8,698 bases of DNA, taken from the NCBI GenBank assembly GCA_944386395.1, contig CALXAZ010000081.1, positions 1 through 8,698 of the forward strand, read 5' to 3'. Position numbers and translations under genes: made by a program. Shown here piece after piece: positions 5,406-8,698 of the stretch (positions are counted from its first letter, which is position 1; every line of letters begins with the position of its first letter). The notes beneath the pieces are model-generated. The model was not told where the DNA came from. It did not search any database and worked only from the letters and a program-made list of their open reading frames with translations. The DNA is from an uncultured Clostridia bacterium. Lineage in GTDB: Bacteria; Bacillota; Clostridia; Oscillospirales; JAAYOS01.

Positions 5406-7061
5406 ATGGAAGAACATGTCTCGAATTTTATACACGACATAATCGATAATGACATTGCAAATGGATTTTCCCGCAGGATACACACAAGGTTTCCGCCTGA
5501 ACCGAACGGGTATCTTCATATCGGAAGCGCAAAGGCGATATGGATAAACGCCTCGACTGCTGAAAAATATAACGGGCTTTTCAATCTCCGGTATGACGAC
5601 ACAAATCCTGTCAAGGAAGATGTTGAGTTTGTACAGTCGATAGAGGAAGATATCCGGTGGATGGGATTTGATATAACCGGCGGTATATTTTATGGTTCTG
5701 ATTATTTTGATAAGTGCTATGAGTATGCGGTAAAGCTGATAAAAGATGGGAAGGCATATGTCTGCGATCTCTCAGCTGACGAGTTGCGTGAATATCGCGG
5801 TACACTGACAGAGCCGGGGCGAAACAGTCCATACCGTGACCGGTCCATAGAGGAAAATCTCGACCTGTTCGAGCGCATGAAGAATGGTGAGTTTCCGGAT
5901 GGCAGCCGCACGCTCAGGGCAAAGATAGATATGTCCTCGCCAAATATGAATATGCGCGACCCGGCTATATACCGTATCGTGCATGCGCATCATCACCGTC
6001 AGGGGGACAAATGGTGCATATACCCTCTCTATGATTTCGCGCATCCCATACAGGATGCCCTCGAAGGGATAACCCATTCCTGCTGCTCGATAGAGTTTGA
6101 AAACCATCGCCCGCTATATGACTGGGTAATAGACAACATCGGGTTCGAGGATAAGCCCCATCAGTACGAATTTTCCAGGCTTAACATGACTTATACTGTC
6201 ATGTCAAAGCGTTTCCTCAGAGAGCTTGTTGAGACGGGGAAGGTTGACGGATGGGACGATCCGCGTATGCCCACCCTCTGCGGTTTGCGCCGGCGCGGAT
6301 ATACGCCGGAGTCTATTAAGGAATTTTTGCGCCGTGTGGGTGTAGCAAAGGCATATAGCATCGTTGATATCGGGCTTTTGGAGCACTGTATCCGTGACGA
6401 GCTCAATCATACGGCACGTCGCCGTATGGCGGTTATGGATCCGGTAAAGATCGTGCTGACAAACTATCCGGAAGGGCAGACGGAGTATTTTGATGTGGCA
6501 AATAACCCGAATGATCCGGAGGCAGGCACACGAAAAGTGGCGTTTACACGTGAGCTGTATATAGAGCGGGAGGACTTTGCCGAGGTTCCGCCTCCAAAGT
6601 TTCATCGCCTGAAGCCGGGAGGCGAAGTGCGCCTGATGGGGGCATATATAGTAAAGCTTGATGAGATTGTCAAGGACGAAAACGGGGATGTTATTGAGCT
6701 GCGCTGCACATGCGACCTCGAAACAGGAGGAAAGAACCCGCCGGACGGACGAAAGGTGAAGGGGACGATACACTGGGTCTCGACGGAGCACTGTGTGGAT
6801 GCCGAGCTGCGGATTTATGACTACCTTTTCACGAAACCGAATGTATTTGACCTCGAAGAGGGGCAGAGCTATCGGGATTTTGTGAAGCTGGATTCCGTCA
6901 CAGCCATGAGCAACGCAAAACTTGAGGCGTGCCTTGATGGGACGGAGACCGGAGAGAGATTCCAGTTTGTGCGCAATGGGTACTTTGTAAAGGACAGAAA
7001 TACCGGGGTATATAACCGCATAGTGGGATTGAAGGATACCTGGGCAAAGCAGAATGGTTAA
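5406..7061 (+). CDS. glnS: Glutamine-tRNA ligase (GlnRS)
   Basis: Charges tRNA-Gln directly with glutamine, in place of the Glu-tRNA-Gln amidotransferase route used by many Gram-positive bacteria. The 551 residues nearly equal the E. coli enzyme (554). The order is as expected: FPPEPNGYLHIGSAKA at 29-44 with the HIGS signature, NLRYDDTNPVKED, the GlnRS-type segment DFAHPIQDALEGITHS, VMSKR at 265-269 (KMSKS loop), DDPRMPTL, then the two-beta-barrel anticodon-binding part with GTIHWVS and FVRNGYF. No YqeY-like C-terminal fusion is present, although some clostridial GlnRS proteins carry one. AGAAAGGAA lies upstream of the ATG with rather long spacing. The end overlaps the next gene by eight bases (ATGGTTAA). 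Pairing with gltX suggests co-expression of the two related synthetases. Confidence 0.96.
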   Translation: MEEHVSNFIHDIIDNDIANGFSRRIHTRFPPEPNGYLHIGSAKAIWINASTAEKYNGLFNLRYDDTNPVKEDVEFVQSIEEDIRWMGFDITGGIFYGSDYFDKCYEYAVKLIKDGKAYVCDLSADELREYRGTLTEPGRNSPYRDRSIEENLDLFERMKNGEFPDGSRTLRAKIDMSSPNMNMRDPAIYRIVHAHHHRQGDKWCIYPLYDFAHPIQDALEGITHSCCSIEFENHRPLYDWVIDNIGFEDKPHQYEFSRLNMTYTVMSKRFLRELVETGKVDGWDDPRMPTLCGLRRRGYTPESIKEFLRRVGVAKAYSIVDIGLLEHCIRDELNHTARRRMAVMDPVKIVLTNYPEGQTEYFDVANNPNDPEAGTRKVAFTRELYIEREDFAEVPPPKFHRLKPGGEVRLMGAYIVKLDEIVKDENGDVIELRCTCDLETGGKNPPDGRKVKGTIHWVSTEHCVDAELRIYDYLFTKPNVFDLEEGQSYRDFVKLDSVTAMSNAKLEACLDGTETGERFQFVRNGYFVKDRNTGVYNRIVGLKDTWAKQNG

Positions 7062-7422
7062 AATATTTCAAAAAAGGGATATCGCTGTGATAGCGGCGGC
7101 AGTGCTTCTTGCGCTGGGGTGGACCGGGTTCACCCTTGCGCGGGCGGTTCCTGCCGCCGAAGCAATAGTCAGCGTAAACGGGGAATATTATATGTCAATC
7201 GACATGGCGAAGGACGGTACATACGAAATAGACAGCGAATATGGCAGAAATGTCATTGAGGTGTCTGACGGGAAGCTGCGGATGGCGGAGGCGGACTGTC
7301 CTGATGGGCTTTGCGTTTTACAGGGATGGGTGACGTCGGGCACCCAGAGCATAGTCTGCCTACCAAACAGAATAACTGTCGAGCTTTCAGGAGAGGGTCA
7401 GGTTGATGCAGTTGCGGGGTGA
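7054..7422 (+). CDS. Membrane-anchored NusG domain II protein
   Basis: A 122-residue protein with one hydrophobic segment at about residues 10-31 and few charges, acting as a signal anchor. An extracytoplasmic NusG-domain-II-like fold follows (about 36-115). The recognisable signature is CPDGLCVLQGW at 82-92 followed by SIVCLPNR at 99-106, giving Cys82, Cys87 and Cys102. Such three-Cys domains stand alone from the transcription factor NusG and have no transcription role by themselves. The family is usually encoded beside a Gx transporter/HepS component I gene, as here. From memory, the same domain pair occurs in flavin-linked extracellular electron transfer clusters (EetA/EetB) and near apbE. 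None of the other genes of such clusters is in view. The start overlaps the glnS stop and its ribosome binding site is weak, suggesting translational coupling. Confidence 0.85.
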   Translation: MVKIFQKRDIAVIAAAVLLALGWTGFTLARAVPAAEAIVSVNGEYYMSIDMAKDGTYEIDSEYGRNVIEVSDGKLRMAEADCPDGLCVLQGWVTSGTQSIVCLPNRITVELSGEGQVDAVAG

Positions 7423-7426
7423 CGGT

Positions 7427-7942
7427 ATGAGCGCAAAAAAAGTAGCATACTGCGGGATACTTGTCGCGCTTACGCTGATACTGAGCTATGTAGAGCGGCT
7501 GATACCCTTTGGATTTGGTGTTCCAGGTATAAAGCTGGGGCTTGCAAATATTGCGGTGATAATCGCGCTGTATCTTCTGGGCAGCAGGGAAGGAGTGCTG
7601 ATAGGACTCATTCGCGCTGTAATAAATGGGCTTCTGTTTACGGGAGTGAGCGCAATGCTGTACAGCTTTTCGGGAGCGCTTTTAAGCGTAGCCGTGATGC
7701 TGCCAATGTCAGGAAATCATAAGTTTGGCGTCGTTGGGACCTCGGTGGCAGGGGCTGCATCTCATATAATAGGGCAGGTTGCCGTTGCGCAGGCGATGCT
7801 GGGTAGTGGGGTGCTTGCCTATTTTCCGCTGATGTTGTTGTCTGCGGTTGTAACGGGCAGCATAAACGGGCTAATTGCAGGAAATGTAATAGTTTATCTT
7901 GGCAGGGATAAAAACATCTTGGAAGAGAGAGGGATAAAGTAA
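7427..7942 (+). CDS. Gx transporter family protein (annotated elsewhere as heptaprenyl diphosphate synthase component I)
   Basis: A 171-residue very hydrophobic protein with about five membrane segments (roughly residues 6-26, 37-52, 55-75, 77-92 and 120-160). The family signature is VPGIKLGLANIAVIIAL at about 32-48, preceded by SYVERLIPF. The historic name HepS component I rests on a link to prenyl synthesis that the sequence does not show: there is no DDxxD motif. The fold resembles small ECF-type substrate-binding membrane subunits. In-frame starts at 7403 (TTG) and 7406 exist, but ATG 7427 follows GGGG by seven bases, lies four bases after the previous stop and gives the family's short MSxKKVAYxG opening. 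It almost certainly works with the NusG-domain-II neighbour; the transported or bound molecule is unknown. Confidence 0.87.
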   Translation: MSAKKVAYCGILVALTLILSYVERLIPFGFGVPGIKLGLANIAVIIALYLLGSREGVLIGLIRAVINGLLFTGVSAMLYSFSGALLSVAVMLPMSGNHKFGVVGTSVAGAASHIIGQVAVAQAMLGSGVLAYFPLMLLSAVVTGSINGLIAGNVIVYLGRDKNILEERGIK

Positions 7943-8446
7943 ATGAGGTTTATATCTGCTTTTGAGGCGACACGTGAACAGATAGAGGAATTCTGGTCGG
8001 AGCTTCCGCCGGAGGAGCCGATGGTACCTGCCGCCGCATACCCCGGCGAAATGACATATGAGCAGTGGAGGGAAAAGCTGAGGAGGAGCCTGTCGGAGGA
8101 GACGGTGCCTGAGGGGAAAGTACCCTCGTCGCTGTATTTCCTTGAGGATGGCGGGAGGCTTATTGGAGCGGCGAGCATACGCCACAGGTTAAATGATGCG
8201 CTGTTGCGCCATGGGGGACATGTTGGATATGGGGTGAGACCCTCTGAGAGGGGACATGGATATGCGGCAGTGATGCTGCGCGAGTCGGTAAAGCTGCTTG
8301 AGAAGATGGGTCAGAGGCGCATATTGGTGACCTGTGACCGCAATAACATTGCTTCGGCAAAAACCATTCTCAAGTGTGGGGGAAAACTGGAAAACGAATT
8401 GTTTGAGAATGGAGTCACAAGCCAGCGCTACTGGATAGATGTGTAA
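7943..8446 (+). CDS. GNAT family N-acetyltransferase
   Basis: A 167-residue protein with the GNAT fold. A central strand segment (GGRLIGAASIRHRLND) is followed by VGYGVRPSERGHGYA, which carries the acetyl-CoA pyrophosphate-binding motif Arg-x-x-Gly-x-Ala as RGHGYA at 103-108. Then come a helix and the strand ILVTCDRNN with the following NIASAKTILKCGG, as in many small-molecule or peptide acetyltransferases of Gram-positive bacteria. The acceptor substrate cannot be told from the sequence. The ATG follows the previous stop directly (TAAATG), so translation is probably coupled, with GAGAGAGGG inside the upstream gene as the ribosome binding site. It is the last gene of the gltX unit. Confidence 0.88.
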   Translation: MRFISAFEATREQIEEFWSELPPEEPMVPAAAYPGEMTYEQWREKLRRSLSEETVPEGKVPSSLYFLEDGGRLIGAASIRHRLNDALLRHGGHVGYGVRPSERGHGYAAVMLRESVKLLEKMGQRRILVTCDRNNIASAKTILKCGGKLENELFENGVTSQRYWIDV

Positions 8447-8448
8447 CG

Positions 8449-8510
8449 AAAAATGTAACAATTTTTATCCTTTGTATGTATTGTTTAGCAGTAAAAACGA
8501 CAAAGTTTTT
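8449..8510 (+). terminator. Possible weak terminator hairpins after the GNAT gene
   Basis: Two A/T-rich hairpins follow the stop codon: AAAAAT / ATTTTT (8449-8466, six-base loop) and AAAAAC / GTTTTT (8493-8510, six-base loop). Both have A-rich 5' arms and T-rich 3' arms but hardly any GC pairs, so termination would be inefficient. A new promoter follows at 8519. Confidence 0.3.
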
Positions 8511-8518
8511 GGCGGCTG

Positions 8519-8547
8519 TTGACAAAGCCCATGTGACATGATAGGAT
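8519..8547 (+). promoter_or_regulatory. Promoter of the lysine-riboswitch unit
   Basis: A perfect TTGACA (8519-8524) is separated by 17 bases from TAGGAT (8542-8547, four of six). The spacer contains the odd palindrome CATGTGACATG (8530-8540). Transcription would start near 8554, about 35 bases before the riboswitch core. Confidence 0.7.
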
Positions 8548-8570
8548 ACAGGAAATTAAACATGGTTGTT

Positions 8571-8587
8571 TCGGGGCAGAGCCCCGA
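8571..8587 (+). other. GC-rich hairpin between promoter and aptamer
   Basis: TCGGGGC (8571-8577) pairs fully with GCCCCGA (8581-8587) around the loop AGA. It lies just before the lysine aptamer core, where the 5' strand of the closing helix P1 is expected. It could be an independent 5' stabilising hairpin or could compete with P1. No T tract follows. Confidence 0.55.
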
Positions 8588-8698
8588 GCAATGGTAGAGG
8601 TGCGTAGGTCAAGAGTAGCGCCCGGCAAGGCGGGTTTCCGCCGGGGGTGAAAGGGGCTGTCGCCGAAGCTTTTCCTCTCTGCCCGGAGAGGGACGGCT
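8588..8698 (+). promoter_or_regulatory. Lysine (L-box) riboswitch, 5' part, cut by window end
   Basis: The conserved core strings of the lysine aptamer appear in order: TAGAGGTGCG (8595-8604), CAAGAGTA (8610-8617), a GC-rich helix CCCGGC / GCCGGG (8621-8645), GGTGAAAGGGG (8646-8656) and GTCGCCGAAGC (8659-8669). A further hairpin CCTCTC / GAGAGG (8674-8691) and the start of the next junction strand follow. This closely parallels the Bacillus lysC leader. The 3' strand of P1, the expression platform and the regulated gene lie beyond the window; such genes are normally for lysine synthesis or uptake, repressed when lysine is plentiful. Confidence 0.95.

Overview
The window looks like chromosomal DNA of a low-to-moderate GC Gram-positive anaerobe, most likely a member of the Clostridia. 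The grounds are strong purine-rich ribosome binding sites, a DegV-family gene, a long-form (559-residue) GluRS next to GlnRS, a NusG-domain-II/Gx-transporter gene pair and a lysine riboswitch. This is inference from gene content; no rRNA or other marker is present. No insertion sequence, phage gene, tRNA or CRISPR array was seen.

Bases 1-2406 hold a minus-strand shikimate-pathway unit. It reads from a good extended -10 promoter (2378-2406) through a 39-codon leader peptide (2219-2338) packed with Phe and Tyr codons and an intrinsic terminator (2151-2190). Then come aroF (DAHP synthase, 1122-2123), an unexplained 318-base gap with two overlapping hairpins, and the 5' three quarters of aroB (3-dehydroquinate synthase, running off the left edge). 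The leader can fold in the classical mutually exclusive 1:2, 2:3 and 3:4 arrangement, so it reads as a complete ribosome-mediated transcription attenuator that senses charged tRNA-Phe/tRNA-Tyr. This is the most interesting element of the window.

Bases 2407-3570 hold a divergently transcribed, apparently single-gene unit: a promoter, a DegV/FakB-type fatty-acid-binding protein gene and an intrinsic terminator.

Bases 3630-8446 hold a tightly packed plus-strand unit. The order is gltX (GluRS), glnS (GlnRS), a membrane-anchored NusG-domain-II protein, a small multi-spanning Gx-transporter/HepS component I-like protein, and a GNAT acetyltransferase. The gaps are 18, -8 (overlap), 4 and 0 bases, so the genes are probably co-transcribed and partly translationally coupled. 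The two synthetases supply Glu-tRNA and Gln-tRNA directly. The next two form a domain pair known from redox and flavin-linked clusters, and their link to the synthetases may be only shared transcription.

From 8519 a new plus-strand unit begins: a TTGACA promoter, a GC-rich hairpin and the 5' part of a lysine (L-box) riboswitch cut off by the window end. The controlled gene lies outside. The window therefore shows two different amino-acid-sensing RNA devices within 6.5 kb: a translated leader for aromatic amino acids and an aptamer for lysine.
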